64,000 nt of DNA from Gaiellaceae bacterium (GCA_030446625.1 JAUJMY010000013.1:1-64000); one strand, 5' to 3'. Shown: positions 9,274 through 20,540, numbered from the stretch's first letter. Numbers and translations are program-made. Notes: generated from the sequence alone by a model not told the origin.

Positions 9274-10574
9274 CAGCTGCGCTCGATCGTCGCGTTGATG
9301 AACGAGCCGATCCCGGCCGCGCTCGAGGCGATCTCGTTGTCGCCGACCTCGGCGTTCGCCCAGTAGTGGGCGACGATCGCGTAGCCGGCGCGCGTCGGGT
9401 TGCCGGACGCCCGGTCCGGCCGCGTGTCGCGCACGGTGTTCTGGTCGATCTCGCACATGGAGTAGTCGCCGCAGAAGATGCCGATCCCGAGCGCCGAGCG
9501 GACCTCGTTCTTCTCGACGTTCCCCATCGACATCTCCGTGACCGCGATCGCGCGCAGCCCCGTGCCGCTGACGCGGTTGTGGTGGAAGTGCACGCGCGCG
9601 AGGTGCGAGACGATGCCCTCCGCTCCGCCCGTCACCGTGCATCCGTGGACGACGCTCGGCGCGAGCTGGAGCGCGAAGGAGACGTCGATGCCCTGGGCCC
9701 GGTCGCCGGCCGAGCGCACTGCGCAGTCCCTGATCGTGACCGACGCGCGCCGGACGCTGATCCCGTCGAGCTCGGCGCCGCGGACCTCCACGCGCTCGAG
9801 CAGCACGCTCTGTGCGTCCCGCACCTCGATCCCGTGCTCGCCTCCGGACACGGTCAGGTCGCGCACCACGACGTCGTCCGCGGTGATCAGGATCCCGCCG
9901 CGCACCACGGTGCCGGGCGAGCCGACGAGGCGCTGCGCCCGGTCCAGCACGAGCGGCCCCTCGTGGACGCCGGCGGCGAGCCGGATCGTCGGCGGGCGCT
10001 GCTCCCAGCCGAATCCGGTCGCGACGGCGACGAGCGCGACCGCCGCGCCGGCGAGCGCGAGGCGCCGCGGCGTGCGGAGCTCCCAGAGCCGCCGGTGCAG
10101 CCCGAAGCCGAAGTAGCCGCCGAGCACGAGCGCGAAGACGAGCGTGTTCAGCGCGAAGTGGAGCTCGACGAGGCTGAAGTGGTGCCCGAGGATCCCCGGC
10201 GTCGGCGAGCGGCGGCCGTTCGCGAACCACTGCGCGAGCTTCTCGGCATGCTCGACGACGTGGTAGCCCTGGATCGCGATTCCGGCGCCGAGCGAGCTCC
10301 ACGCTCCGGGGTGCCGCTCGCGCCACGCGCGGCGCCAGAGGCCGAAGCCGACGACGAGCGCGACGAGCGCGGCGAGGATCGACGCGTTGTACGCGAAGTG
10401 GATCCACTCGAGGTCGAACGCGAACCCGAGGAGGCCGCGGCAGTCGTTCGGGCAGCTGGCGCCGAGCGCGTCCTTCTGCACCACCTGTGCCACGTGCTCC
10501 GCCTCGTGCGCGGCCATCACCGCGACGAGCAGCGTGAACGCGACGGCGAGCGCGGCAGCCGCGCGGCGGGTCAT
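9273..10574 (-). CDS. membrane protein with right-handed beta-helix (copper-site NosD-like) domain
   Basis: 433-aa protein in two parts. The N-terminal half has about five TM segments and a His-rich helical region (HEAEHVAQ, HVVEHAEK, ILGHHFSLVELHFALN). The C-terminal half is a parallel beta-helix: repeated short strands such as GGILITADDVVVRDLTVSG, HGIEVRDAQSVLLERVEV, GIFCGDYSMCEIDQNTV. Such domains resemble NosD/carbohydrate-binding repeats and would sit outside the membrane. The start ATG 10574 overlaps the permease stop (ATGA), so it is translationally coupled to the importer. The histidines could bind metal or heme; function unknown. Confidence 0.8.
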   Translation of the reverse strand: MTRRAAAALAVAFTLLVAVMAAHEAEHVAQVVQKDALGASCPNDCRGLLGFAFDLEWIHFAYNASILAALVALVVGFGLWRRAWRERHPGAWSSLGAGIAIQGYHVVEHAEKLAQWFANGRRSPTPGILGHHFSLVELHFALNTLVFALVLGGYFGFGLHRRLWELRTPRRLALAGAAVALVAVATGFGWEQRPPTIRLAAGVHEGPLVLDRAQRLVGSPGTVVRGGILITADDVVVRDLTVSGGEHGIEVRDAQSVLLERVEVRGAELDGISVRRASVTIRDCAVRSAGDRAQGIDVSFALQLAPSVVHGCTVTGGAEGIVSHLARVHFHHNRVSGTGLRAIAVTEMSMGNVEKNEVRSALGIGIFCGDYSMCEIDQNTVRDTRPDRASGNPTRAGYAIVAHYWANAEVGDNEIASSAAGIGSFINATIERS

Positions 10575-11461
10575 TTCACGGAGCCTGCGAGGAGCCCCTG
10601 GACGAAGTACCGCTGGAAGGCGGCGAAGACGATCAGCGGGATCACGGCGGAGAAGAACGACGCCGGCGCCAGCACGTCCAGGTTCGAGCCGAACTGGCGC
10701 AGCTGCGACGCGAGGTGCGGGGCGATCGGCTGGTTGTTCTGCGCGAGCACGAGCCCGATGAGGAGGTCGTTCCAGACGAAGAGCACCTGGAAGATCGCGA
10801 GCGACGCGATCGCGGGCAGCCCGAGCGGGAGCACGACCTTGAAGAAGAGGCGGATCTCGGACGCGCCGTCGATCCGCGCCGCCTCCATCAGATCCTTCGG
10901 GATCCCGGCGAAGAAGTTCCGCAGCAGGAAGATCGCGAACGGGAGCGCGAACGCGGTGTGGAAGAGGATCAGGCCGGGGATCGTGTCGAAGAGGTTGAAG
11001 CGGTTGTAGAGCGAGAAGATCGGGATCAGGGCCATCTGGATCGGCACCAGCAGCAGGCCGACGACCGCGAGGAAGAGCCAGTCGCGCCCGGGGAACTCGA
11101 TCCACGCCAGTGCGTACGCCGCCAGCGCGGCGACGAGGATCGGCAGCACGGTCGCGCCGATCGTGATCTGCGCGGTCCGCAGGAGCGCGTCGACGATGCC
11201 CTCGTTGTCGAACATGCGCCGGTAGTTCTCGAACGTCCACGTGCTCGGCTTGGCGAAGAAGTTCCACCACCCGCCCTGCGCCTGGTCCGAGGCCGTGAGC
11301 AGCGACGTGACGAAGAGGCCGGTCGTCGGGATCAGCCAGAAGAGCCCGATCAGGATCAGCACGAGGTGGACCGGGGCGCGGCCGAGAGCGCGCAGGATCT
11401 TCGGGGCGAGCCCCTCCTCGATCACGACCGGCTGGGCTCTGTCGATCGCAGCGGTGGCCAT
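10571..11461 (-). CDS. sugar ABC transporter permease, MalG type
   Basis: Inner-membrane permease of a carbohydrate (CUT1) ABC importer, 296 aa with six predicted TM helices. The EAA loop that docks the ATPase reads EAARIDGASEIRLFFKVVLP, at the usual distance from the C terminus. It pairs with the MalF-type permease at 11625, the binding lipoprotein at 13071 and the ATPase at 14390, which form a complete importer. It is separated from the MalF gene by a 163-base gap holding a long imperfect palindrome, so its expression may differ from the genes before it. The substrate is probably an oligosaccharide; which one is not readable. Confidence 0.93.
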   Translation of the reverse strand: MATAAIDRAQPVVIEEGLAPKILRALGRAPVHLVLILIGLFWLIPTTGLFVTSLLTASDQAQGGWWNFFAKPSTWTFENYRRMFDNEGIVDALLRTAQITIGATVLPILVAALAAYALAWIEFPGRDWLFLAVVGLLLVPIQMALIPIFSLYNRFNLFDTIPGLILFHTAFALPFAIFLLRNFFAGIPKDLMEAARIDGASEIRLFFKVVLPLGLPAIASLAIFQVLFVWNDLLIGLVLAQNNQPIAPHLASQLRQFGSNLDVLAPASFFSAVIPLIVFAAFQRYFVQGLLAGSVK

Positions 11462-11492
11462 TACGGGTGACCCTTCCGGTGGCGTCGCCGAG

Positions 11493-11602
11493 CTTCTGGC
11501 GCGCGAAAAGCGAGTGAGTCAAGGACGCAGGGAGCGGGCGTACTTGTAAGTACGGCCGCGACTGAGGACGCAGAACCGCGAAGCTTTGCAGCCGCCCAGA
11601 AG
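11493..11602. repeat. 110-bp imperfect palindrome between the two permease genes
   Basis: The gap between the MalF and MalG genes is an extended inverted repeat. It ends in CTTCTGG (11493-11499) and CCAGAAG (11596-11602) and is centred on CGTACTTGTAAGTACG (11539-11554), a 7-bp stem with a 2-base loop. The arms also carry matching AAAGC/GCTTT blocks and two copies of GGACGCAG. It could be an RNA structure that tunes permease expression or a small inverted-repeat (MITE-like) insertion. Confidence 0.6.
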
Positions 11603-11624
11603 CCGGTGGACGTCGCGGGGAGGG

Positions 11625-12974
11625 TCACTTCGTGTCGGCGCGGAAGCGCCGGATGTTGACGATCAGGAACGGGATGAAGAGGAGGAGCAGGAAGGTCGAG
11701 ATCGCGGCGCCGAGCCCGAACAGGTTCTGGCCGCTGAACGACCGCTGCCACATCACGTAGGCGAGCGTGGAGGCGTCGTCGACGCTCGAGCCGGGCGCGA
11801 TCGCGAGCACGAGGTCGAAGATCTTGAGGACGCCGATGATCTGCGTCACGAAGACGACGGTCAGCACGGGAGCGAGCAGCGGGACGGTCACGCGGCGGAA
11901 GATCTGCCACTCGGTGCCGCCGTCGGTCCGCGCCGCCTCGAGCACGTCGCGCGGGATCGCCGCGAGTCCGGCGCCGATGATCACCATCGCGAAGCCGGCG
12001 GTGACCCAGATGTAGGAGAACATGATCGCGGGGGTGATCAACTTGTCGCCGAGCCAGTTCACGCCCTTGAACGGCGCCGCGAACGTCCCCTGGCCGACTG
12101 CGACTGCGGTCGCGCCCTCCGGCACCTCCGCGAACGCGAACGTGCCGTCCTCGGCCGTCCTCGTCGAGTCGAGCTTCTTCCCCCGCTCGTCGCGCAGCTC
12201 GACCGTCGCGCCGGGGATGCCCAGCTCCCCGGGGTCGACCTTCCCGGTCGTGCCGCCGCGAGGGCTGAAATCGCGCCAGACGACGCCCGTGATTCCGTTC
12301 TCGAGCGGCCCCGGCAAGACGGCGTCCTTCGCCTCCTCCGGGATCTCCGGTGCTCGGATCGCCGTCAGCCCGAGCGGCGCGACCGCGCCGGGTGCGACCG
12401 CCCTTCTGAAGGTGAAGCCCTGCGCCGGCGATCCCTGGAGCATCTCCGTCGACGGCTGCGCCCTCGACAGCACGCCCTCCTCGGCGACGAACCCGCGCGC
12501 TCCCGCGAACGCGGCGTTGATCGCGCCTCGCTCCGGGTCCTGCTGGTACATGATCCGCCAGATCACGCCGACGGCGAAGAGCGAGACCGCGAGCGGCATG
12601 AAGACCGCGATCTTGAACGCGACCGACCACCGGACGCGCTCGACGAGCACGGCGAAGACGAGACCGACCGCGGTCACCGCCGCCGGGATGATCAGGACCC
12701 AGAGCGCGTTGTTCTTGATCGACTCGAAGATCAGGTCGTCGGTGAACAGCCGCTTGTAGTTCTCGATCCCGACGAACGCGTCGCCGCGGTCGCTGAAGAG
12801 GCTCCGCCACATCGTCGCGATCGTCGGATAGACCATCCAGATCCCGAGCAGCAACAGCGCGGGGGCAAGGAACCCGAGCGGGATGAGCAGGCCGCGCCAC
12901 GCGGCCCCCCGGTGCGGCTGGGGGACGGTTCCCGGCTCGTGCGGGAACTCGACGCGTGGCGCAGCGCTGGTCAC
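11625..12974 (-). CDS. sugar ABC transporter permease, MalF type, with inserted beta-sandwich domain
   Basis: First permease of the CUT1 importer, 449 aa, longer than the usual 300 or so. The extra length is an extracytoplasmic insertion at about residues 150-305. Residues 226-293 of it (GITGVVWRDF to AFAEVPEGATAVAV) read like a B-type/SdrD or carboxypeptidase-regulatory domain: GxVWxD, D-rich turn, GIPGATVELRD, TAEDGTFAFAEVP. The membrane part is normal, with the EAA loop EAARTDGGTEWQIFRRVTVPLL. E. coli MalF also has a large periplasmic loop that touches the binding protein, so the insertion may play the same part here; that is inference. Confidence 0.9.
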   Translation of the reverse strand: MTSAAPRVEFPHEPGTVPQPHRGAAWRGLLIPLGFLAPALLLLGIWMVYPTIATMWRSLFSDRGDAFVGIENYKRLFTDDLIFESIKNNALWVLIIPAAVTAVGLVFAVLVERVRWSVAFKIAVFMPLAVSLFAVGVIWRIMYQQDPERGAINAAFAGARGFVAEEGVLSRAQPSTEMLQGSPAQGFTFRRAVAPGAVAPLGLTAIRAPEIPEEAKDAVLPGPLENGITGVVWRDFSPRGGTTGKVDPGELGIPGATVELRDERGKKLDSTRTAEDGTFAFAEVPEGATAVAVGQGTFAAPFKGVNWLGDKLITPAIMFSYIWVTAGFAMVIIGAGLAAIPRDVLEAARTDGGTEWQIFRRVTVPLLAPVLTVVFVTQIIGVLKIFDLVLAIAPGSSVDDASTLAYVMWQRSFSGQNLFGLGAAISTFLLLLFIPFLIVNIRRFRADTK

Positions 12975-13008
12975 ACCGCTCCTTGCAGCTCACGCGGCGC
13001 AGTTGCCT

Positions 13009-13028
13009 GAGGGGCTGCTTCGCCCCTC
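13009..13028 (-). promoter_or_regulatory. intercistronic stem-loop behind the binding-protein gene
   Basis: A perfect 7-bp stem (GAGGGGC / GCCCCTC) with a 6-base loop lies between the binding-protein stop and the MalF start. Such stem-loops in ABC operons often protect or partly terminate the message so that the binding protein is made in excess of the permeases. No T-tract follows on the minus strand. Confidence 0.5.
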
Positions 13029-13070
13029 CGGCCAAACTGGACGCGTAGCGTACTGGTCATTGCGTTCCGG

Positions 13071-14389
13071 CTACCCCTTGTAGGCGGCCGCGGCCGCCCG
13101 CTCGAGCTTCTGCGCCGTCCCGTTCACGTCCTTCGGGTTCTTCAGGAAGTCCTGCAGGATCGTGAACATCGCGTCGCTGCCGAACGCCGCCGGCTGGAGG
13201 TCCGAGAGGTCGAACCGGAACTCCTCCGCGGCGCCGAGGCCCGCGGCCGCCTTGCGCGTGATCTCGTCCGGATACGCGTCCTCCGACACGTTCTTGCTCG
13301 GCGCCGTGAAGCCGCCGCGCTTCGCCCAGATCTCCTGCGCCTCCGGGCTGCCGAGGTACTGGATCAGCGCCCGGGAAGCGGGCGTGTCCTTGAACATGAC
13401 GACGACGTCGCCCGCGCCGAGCGCTACGGACTCCGAGTCGCCGATCGCCGGGAAGTCGAAGACGCTGTAGCCCGTCTCCGGCTGCGCCTGCGTCTCGGCC
13501 TTGATCACGCCCGCGACGAAGTCGCCCTCGAAGACCATCGCAGCCTTCGGCGGGTCCGCGTAGACCTGCGTGACGGAGGTCGGGAAGTCCGTCTGCAGCG
13601 CGCCGCTCGTCCCGCCGGCGACGTTCTCCGTGTCGCCGAGGATCTTGCCCATCTCCGTCAGGGCCTCCTTGACCGACGCGTCCGTCCACGGGATCTCGTG
13701 TGCCGCGAGCTGGTCGTACTTCTCGGGGCCGGCCGTGCGGAGGTAGACGTTCTCGAAGAGGTCGGTGAGCGTCCACCCGTCCGCGCCGCCGATCGAGTAG
13801 GCGGGAACGCCCGACGCCTTCAGCGTGTCCGCCGCCTCGAGCAGCTCGTCCCAGGTCGTGGGCGGCTCGATGCCTGCGTCTTCGAAGGCGGCGACGTTGT
13901 ACCAGACCGTCGACTTGTTCACGCCCTTGAAGAAGACGCCGTACAGCTTGTCGTCGACAGTGCCGAGGTCGAGCCACGACTGCGCGTAGTTCTCCTGGAG
14001 CGACTCGCGCGCGAAGTCGATCGGCTTGATCGCGCCGCGGCCCGCGAAGTCCCTCATCAGGCCCGGGTTCGGAAGTGCCGCGACATCAGGCGGGTTCCCG
14101 CCCTCGACGGCCGTCGAGAGCACGGCGGCCGGGTCCTTCGCGGACTTGTAGCTCACGGTCACGTCGGGGTTCTGCTCCTTGAAGCCGTCGAGGACGGCCT
14201 GGAACGCCTCGCCCTCCGCGCCCGTCCAGACCGCGAGCACGTTGACCGACCCCGAGACGGCCTCCCCCCCTTCCTCGGCCGTCGTCTCGCCCCCGCCGCC
14301 GCCTTCCTCGTCGCCGCCGCCGCAGCCCGCGGCGACCGCGCAGAGGAGGAGGACGAGCAGGAGCGCCAGCAGGTTCCAGCGGTGCTTCT

Positions 14390-14393
<4 letters not shown>
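13071..14393 (-). CDS. sugar ABC transporter substrate-binding lipoprotein
   Basis: 440-aa extracellular solute-binding protein (family 1, maltose-binding type). ATG 14393 opens a lipoprotein signal peptide: KKHRWN, a Leu-rich core, then the lipobox VAAGC, with a Gly/Glu-rich linker tethering the domain. The mature domain begins [22 protein letters not shown] and has the expected [13 protein letters not shown] and [20 protein letters not shown] segments. The start overlaps the stop of the ATPase gene (ATGA). It delivers sugar to the two permeases downstream. Confidence 0.94.
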
Positions 14394-15619
<1,226 letters not shown>

Positions 15620-15748
15620 AGCGCCCCCAAAGTCGCTTGTTGAGCGATTCTTACCAGCGCGAACACGAGCCGCAAACGCGACGCGTCGCGTCGGTCGACG
15701 CCGGCGGCTCGCGTTTTGAACGCCGCCGCGCCGGTGACACGGAACGGC

Positions 15749-17023
15749 ATGTCTCCCTTCCGCCGCAGGCGCCGGACCGTCGCGGAGCGCACCGAGGTCG
15801 CGCCGCCGCCACGCCGCCGCGTCGTCGACGAGGAGGTCGTGGCGCCGCCGCGGCGCCGCCCGCCGCGCCTCTGGCCGTGGCTCCTGCTGCTCCTGCTCCT
15901 CGTGCTCGCGGGGCTCGGCGCGCTGTACTTTCTCTCCCAGGCCGACGAGGACAAGGAGACCGTGCCCGCGGTCGTCGGGCTCTCCGTCGACGACGCGACC
16001 GAGCGGCTGACGGCGGACGGCTTCCGCACCGTCGTCGAGCGACGCGCGAGCGTCCGTCCCCGCGGCCGCGTCTTCGCGCAGCGCCCGGGCGGCGGGAGCC
16101 AGCTCGACGAGGGTGAGGCGGTGACGATCCTCGTCTCGCGCGGTCGCGAGCTCGTGACGGTCCCGAGCGTCGAGCGCCTGCGCGTCGAGGAAGCGGAGTC
16201 GCGGCTGCGGCAGGCGAACCTGACGGCGCGGCGACGCGGCGTCTTCTCGGAGCAGCCGGTCGGCGTCGTGGTCGCGCAGGATCCGCGTGGGGGCGAGCGC
16301 GTCGCGCGGGACACGACCGTGCGGATCAACGTCTCCAAGGGCACCGGTCGCGTCGCGGTGCCCGACGTCGTCGGCCAGCAGGCCGCGGCTGCAGGCGCGA
16401 ACCTGCGCAAGGTCGGGCTGCGGCCGAGGGTGTTCAACGTGCCGTCCCCCGAGCCGGAGGGCACGGTCGTCGCCCAGAACCCGCTACCGGGTGGCGAGCT
16501 CGCGAAGGGCGACTTTGTCCGGATCAACGTCTCGACCGGCGAGCCCGCCGGGGGCGGCACCGACACCGGCACGGACACTGGAACGACGGGCGGGGTGGCC
16601 GGCGCGCGGCGCGTCTCCGTTCCGGAGACGGTCGGTCAGTCGCTGAACGCGGCGCAGGACCGGCTGCAGCGTGCGCGTCTCGTCGCGCGCGTCGACTTCG
16701 TCCCGTCGCAGGAGCCCGCAGGGCGCGTCGTCGCGCAGAACCCCGTCGCCGGGACGAGCGTGCGGCCGGGGGCGAGCGTGCGTCTGAACGTCTCGGAAGG
16801 CCCGGCTCCCGGCACGCGCATGGCAGTTCCGGACGTGGTCGGCCTGAGAGAGCAGGAGGCGAGGCGCGAGCTGACGGCGTCGGGGTTCCGGGTGCGGGTC
16901 CTGCGCGAGCCGACGCCCGACCCCGCCGAGGAAGGCGTCGTCGTGCGGCAGGAGCCGCAGGCGGGCCGACGCGCGCCGCGCGGCGCGCAGATCACGATCT
17001 ACGTCGGCGAGCCGGTCGCCTAA
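15749..17023 (+). CDS. membrane-anchored protein with five PASTA domains
   Basis: About 424 aa. A basic, Pro/Arg-rich cytoplasmic tail (about 50 residues) is followed by one TM segment ([20 protein letters not shown]) and five extracellular PASTA repeats, each opening with a VPxVxG-like turn (VPAVVGL, VPSVERL, VPDVVGQ, VPETVGQ, VPDVVGL). A Gly/Thr linker separates repeats 3 and 4. PASTA repeats bind peptidoglycan fragments or lipid II and normally sit on Ser/Thr kinases or PBPs, but no kinase domain is present here. I chose ATG 15749; an earlier in-frame start at 15716 would add 11 residues. Confidence 0.9.
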   Translation: MSPFRRRRRTVAERTEVAPPPRRRVVDEEVVAPPRRRPPRLWPWLLLLLLLVLAGLGALYFLSQADEDKETVPAVVGLSVDDATERLTADGFRTVVERRASVRPRGRVFAQRPGGGSQLDEGEAVTILVSRGRELVTVPSVERLRVEEAESRLRQANLTARRRGVFSEQPVGVVVAQDPRGGERVARDTTVRINVSKGTGRVAVPDVVGQQAAAAGANLRKVGLRPRVFNVPSPEPEGTVVAQNPLPGGELAKGDFVRINVSTGEPAGGGTDTGTDTGTTGGVAGARRVSVPETVGQSLNAAQDRLQRARLVARVDFVPSQEPAGRVVAQNPVAGTSVRPGASVRLNVSEGPAPGTRMAVPDVVGLREQEARRELTASGFRVRVLREPTPDPAEEGVVVRQEPQAGRRAPRGAQITIYVGEPVA

Positions 17024-17098
17024 CCGCTGCTTTCCTCGACCGGCTCCGTGCGTCTCGACGACCGCGCCCTCCTCGGGGGTCGCGCGCCAGGCTTGCTT

Positions 17099-18886
17099 CT
17101 AGCCCCTCGCCCTCACCACCAGCGCGCTCCCGCCGCCGCGCCGCACAGGCTCGGCCGCGGCGAGCACGCGCGCGCGCGCGAGGAACTCGATCGCGGTCGC
17201 GGCGCCGATCTCCGCCGGCGCGCCGAAGACGTGACCGCGGTTCCGTAGCGCCGTCGCCTCGGGAAGCTGGAGGAACCCGGCCTCGACGCTCGTCGTGGAC
17301 GTGTTCCGCTGGCTCGCGCGCGGCGCGGCGAGCGCCTGCGGTAGGGGAACGCGGAAGTCGAGCCGGTCGACGAGGATCTGGAGCACCGTCGTGATGATCG
17401 TCGACCCGCCCGGAGATCCGAGCGCGAGGACCGGACGCCCGCGCCGGAGCACGATCGTCGGGCTCATCGAGCTGCGTGGCCGCTTCCCGCCCTCGACGCG
17501 GTTCGGGTGCGTCGTCGAGTTGAAGTTGAAGTCCGTCAGCTCGTTGTTGAGCAGGAAGCCGTAGCCGGGGACGACGAGCCCGGCGCCGCCGGTGGACTCG
17601 ATCGTGAACGTGTAGGAGACGACGTTGCCCTTGCGGTCGGCGACCGTCAGGTGCGTCGTCGTCCCGGCGCGCGTGGACGTGACCGACGCCTGCGCGCCGC
17701 CCGGAGCGACGGCGGTCTGGTACGGGTACGGGTCGCCCGGTGCGACGACGCCGGCGGCCCGCTCGGTGATCAGCGCCCGGCGTGCCTCCGCGAAGCGCTT
17801 CGACGTCAGCCCGCGCAGCGGGACCTGGAAGAAGGCGGGGTCGGCGACGTAGGCGCCGCGGTCGGCGAACGCGTAGCGGGACGCCTCGAGGTAGAGGTGG
17901 AGCGCCAACTCGCGCCCCAGGCCGCGCAGGTCGTAGCCCTCGAGGATGTTGAGGGCCTCGGCGATCGTCGGCCCGCCGCTCGACGGGGGACCCATGCCGA
18001 AGACGTCGTAGCCGCGGTAGCTCGAGCGGACGGGCGCTCGCCAGGGCGCGCCGTAGGTCGCCAGGTCGCTCGCGCTCATGACGCCGGGTCGCCAGCGGTG
18101 GTTCGCGTTCGCGCCGACCGGCGGTCGCTGGACCGTCTCCACGATCTCCGTCGCCAGGCGCCCCGTGTAGAAGGCGCGCGCGCCTCGCCGCGCGATCAGC
18201 TCGTACGTGCGCGCGAGGTCGGGGTTGCGGAACGTCGTCCCGACGTCGCGCGGCGTCCCGTCCGGATCGAGGAACAGCGCCGCCGTCGCGGGGAGGTCGT
18301 CGAAGTAGTCGACGTTCCCCTGCGTCTGCTCGAAGAACGTCTGGTCGACGACGAACCCGTTCCGCGCCACTCGAATCGCAGGGGCGAGGACGCGCGCGAG
18401 CGACATCGTCCCGTACCGGCGCAGCGCCTCCGCCCACCCCCGGACGGTCCCCGGCACGCCGACCGAGAGGCCGCTGTACCGCGCGTCGTTGAAGCTCAGC
18501 ACTTGCCCGTTCTCGATGAAGGAGCCCGGGTGCATCGCCGCCGGCGCGCGCTCGCGGTGGTCGGACGTCGTCACGAGGGCGCGGCGCTTGCCCGGCCGGT
18601 AGACGACCATGAAGCCGCCACCGCCGATCCCGCACGAGAACGGCTCCGTCACGCCGAGGACGGCGGCCGCCGCGACTGCCGCGTCCACGGCGTTGCCGCC
18701 GCGGCGCAGCGTCTGGATCGCGGCGAGGCTGGCCGCGCGGTCGACGGTCGCGGCCGCGCCTCCCGTGCCCGTCGAGGTGGGCGGGTTCGAGGAGGGCGAG
18801 CTCGGCGCGGCCGCGGCGACGGCAGCGACGGCGACGAAAGCGGCCACGAGCGTGCAGGCGAGGAAGTGAGGTCGGAGCCGCGTCAT
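17099..18886 (-). CDS. ggt: gamma-glutamyltranspeptidase
   Basis: 595-aa secreted gamma-glutamyltransferase/hydrolase. A signal peptide (to about residue 27) is followed by the large subunit region (GGNAVDAAVAAAAVLGVTEP, GIGGGGFMVVY) and the autocleavage site. The predicted nucleophile is Thr410 at the start of TTHLTVAD. The small subunit has the substrate loop PRSSMSPTIVL and SPGGSTIITTVLQ. The enzyme cleaves glutathione and other gamma-glutamyl compounds and releases or transfers glutamate outside the cell. It is alone on its strand, convergent with the PASTA gene. Confidence 0.95.
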   Translation of the reverse strand: MTRLRPHFLACTLVAAFVAVAAVAAAAPSSPSSNPPTSTGTGGAAATVDRAASLAAIQTLRRGGNAVDAAVAAAAVLGVTEPFSCGIGGGGFMVVYRPGKRRALVTTSDHRERAPAAMHPGSFIENGQVLSFNDARYSGLSVGVPGTVRGWAEALRRYGTMSLARVLAPAIRVARNGFVVDQTFFEQTQGNVDYFDDLPATAALFLDPDGTPRDVGTTFRNPDLARTYELIARRGARAFYTGRLATEIVETVQRPPVGANANHRWRPGVMSASDLATYGAPWRAPVRSSYRGYDVFGMGPPSSGGPTIAEALNILEGYDLRGLGRELALHLYLEASRYAFADRGAYVADPAFFQVPLRGLTSKRFAEARRALITERAAGVVAPGDPYPYQTAVAPGGAQASVTSTRAGTTTHLTVADRKGNVVSYTFTIESTGGAGLVVPGYGFLLNNELTDFNFNSTTHPNRVEGGKRPRSSMSPTIVLRRGRPVLALGSPGGSTIITTVLQILVDRLDFRVPLPQALAAPRASQRNTSTTSVEAGFLQLPEATALRNRGHVFGAPAEIGAATAIEFLARARVLAAAEPVRRGGGSALVVRARG

Positions 18887-18938
18887 CGTCGTCCTCCTGG
18901 TCGGATTCCCTAGCGTACGCCTCGCCGCGCCCCCCTCG

Positions 18939-20540
18939 CTACCGCCGGAGGAGGCGGCTGCCGAAACTGCGCCCGCCTGCGGCCTCAGCGACGGTGGCGC
19001 AGAGCCGCGCGTGCGCGTCCAGCTCGCGTTCGACGGGCACGAGCACGAGCTCCTGCGCGACGGCCTCCACCTCGCGTCGCAGCGAGCGCGCGGCCGCGCG
19101 CGCGCGGCGGCGGGCGCCGAAGCCGTTCGCGATGCGCGTGAGGAGGGCGAGCAGGACCCCGGCGGCGGCGCCGCCGAGGAGGAGCCACGTCGGCAGCGGC
19201 ACGCCGCGGATCTCCGGCAGCGGCACGACGTCGTCGACGCGCAGGTAGCCGAGCACGGCGAGCGCGAGCAGCCACAGCGCGCCGACGACGAGCGTCAGCG
19301 CGAGCAGCTTCTGGAGCAGCCGCGCCGCGCTCCACCAGCGCGGCCGCCCGACGTGGAGGTCGGCGCCCGCGACCGCGCGGTCGAGCCGGTCCGCGACCTG
19401 CTCGTCGGCGGCCGTCGCGGCATCGCGCACGAGCCGGGGCCACGGCGGCGGCAAGCCCTCGGCGGCGCGATCCGCCAGGCGCCGCGCGGCCGTCGCGACC
19501 TGCGCGGTCTGCGCCTCCGACGGCGGCGGGAGCGACGTCTTCACCATCGGCTGGGGCGTCTCGGGAACGCGGAGGCGGCGCAGCGGGTCGGGACGCAGGC
19601 GGCGGACCCAGCGCACGAAAGGCCAGCCCGTCGCGAGCGCGCCGCGGCGGCGGTGCGCCGCGTGCACGGCGCGCACGACCGCCGGCACTCCGGCCGCGTC
19701 CTCGAGCGCGGCGAGCAGCCGCTCGCGATCCTCGCCGCGGACCCCGGCCGCGCGGCCCTCGCCGCACGTGTGCGCGAGCGCGCTCGCGGCCGCGTCGACG
19801 TCCGCGGACAGGCGCGCCACCGCGGCGCCGCGCTCCGCGACGCGCTCCGCGAGAACGCGTCGCAGCCGGTCGACTCCGTCTCCCGTGCGCGCCGAGACGA
19901 CGACGAGCGGCACCCCGCGCAGCCCGTCCTCGCTGAGCAGCCGCTCGGCGTCACGCCGCCACGCAGCGACGTCCGCCTCTCCGAGCAGGTCTGCCTGGTT
20001 CAGCACGACGCCCATCGCGGCGGAGTGCGAGGCGAGCGGGCGGAGGTAGCGCTCGTGGAGCGCGGCGTCCGCGTACTTCTGCGGCTCGACGACCCAGAGC
20101 ACGAGATCGGCGAGCGCGACGACGCGGTCGACCTCGAGCCGGTGCGCCGTCTCGACCGAGTCGAAGTCCGGGAGATCGAGCAGCACGAGCCCGCGGAGCC
20201 CGTCGGCGTCGAGCCGGTGCCGGCGCGGGATCTCGAGCCAGTCGAGGAGCGGGTCCGCGCCGTCGCCCCATGCCGCCGCCTGGCCTGCCGAGGTCGTGGG
20301 GCGGCGCCGGCTGACCGAGGCGAGCTCGGTACCGGTCAGCGCGTTGAAGAGCTGCGACTTGCCTGCTCCCGTCGGCCCGGCGAGCGCGACGACGGTCGTC
20401 TCGATCCCGAGGCCGAGCCGGGCGCCGGCCTTGGCCGTCACGGCCCGCGCGTCCGCCACGACGTCGGCGTCCAGCCGGCCCTCGGCCAACTCGCACGCGC
20501 CGGCGAGCGCGGTGAGGCGCCGGTCGAGGTCGCGACTCAC
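18939..20540 (-). CDS. dynamin-like/YfjP-type GTPase, membrane anchored (partner 2)
   Basis: 533 aa from GTG 20540, overlapping the stop of the upstream GTPase gene by 4 bp. GTPase motifs: P-loop LAGPTGAGKSQLFNALTG, G3 LLDLPDFDS, G4 LNQAD. After the G domain come long helical stretches and two TM segments near the C terminus (LLALTLVVGALWLLALAVLGYL and TWLLLGGAAAGVLLALL), then a basic tail. The layout fits bacterial dynamin-like proteins, which often occur as tandem non-identical pairs in actinobacteria and remodel membranes at division or during membrane stress. The actual role here is inferred. Confidence 0.85.
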   Translation of the reverse strand: MSRDLDRRLTALAGACELAEGRLDADVVADARAVTAKAGARLGLGIETTVVALAGPTGAGKSQLFNALTGTELASVSRRRPTTSAGQAAAWGDGADPLLDWLEIPRRHRLDADGLRGLVLLDLPDFDSVETAHRLEVDRVVALADLVLWVVEPQKYADAALHERYLRPLASHSAAMGVVLNQADLLGEADVAAWRRDAERLLSEDGLRGVPLVVVSARTGDGVDRLRRVLAERVAERGAAVARLSADVDAAASALAHTCGEGRAAGVRGEDRERLLAALEDAAGVPAVVRAVHAAHRRRGALATGWPFVRWVRRLRPDPLRRLRVPETPQPMVKTSLPPPSEAQTAQVATAARRLADRAAEGLPPPWPRLVRDAATAADEQVADRLDRAVAGADLHVGRPRWWSAARLLQKLLALTLVVGALWLLALAVLGYLRVDDVVPLPEIRGVPLPTWLLLGGAAAGVLLALLTRIANGFGARRRARAAARSLRREVEAVAQELVLVPVERELDAHARLCATVAEAAGGRSFGSRLLRR

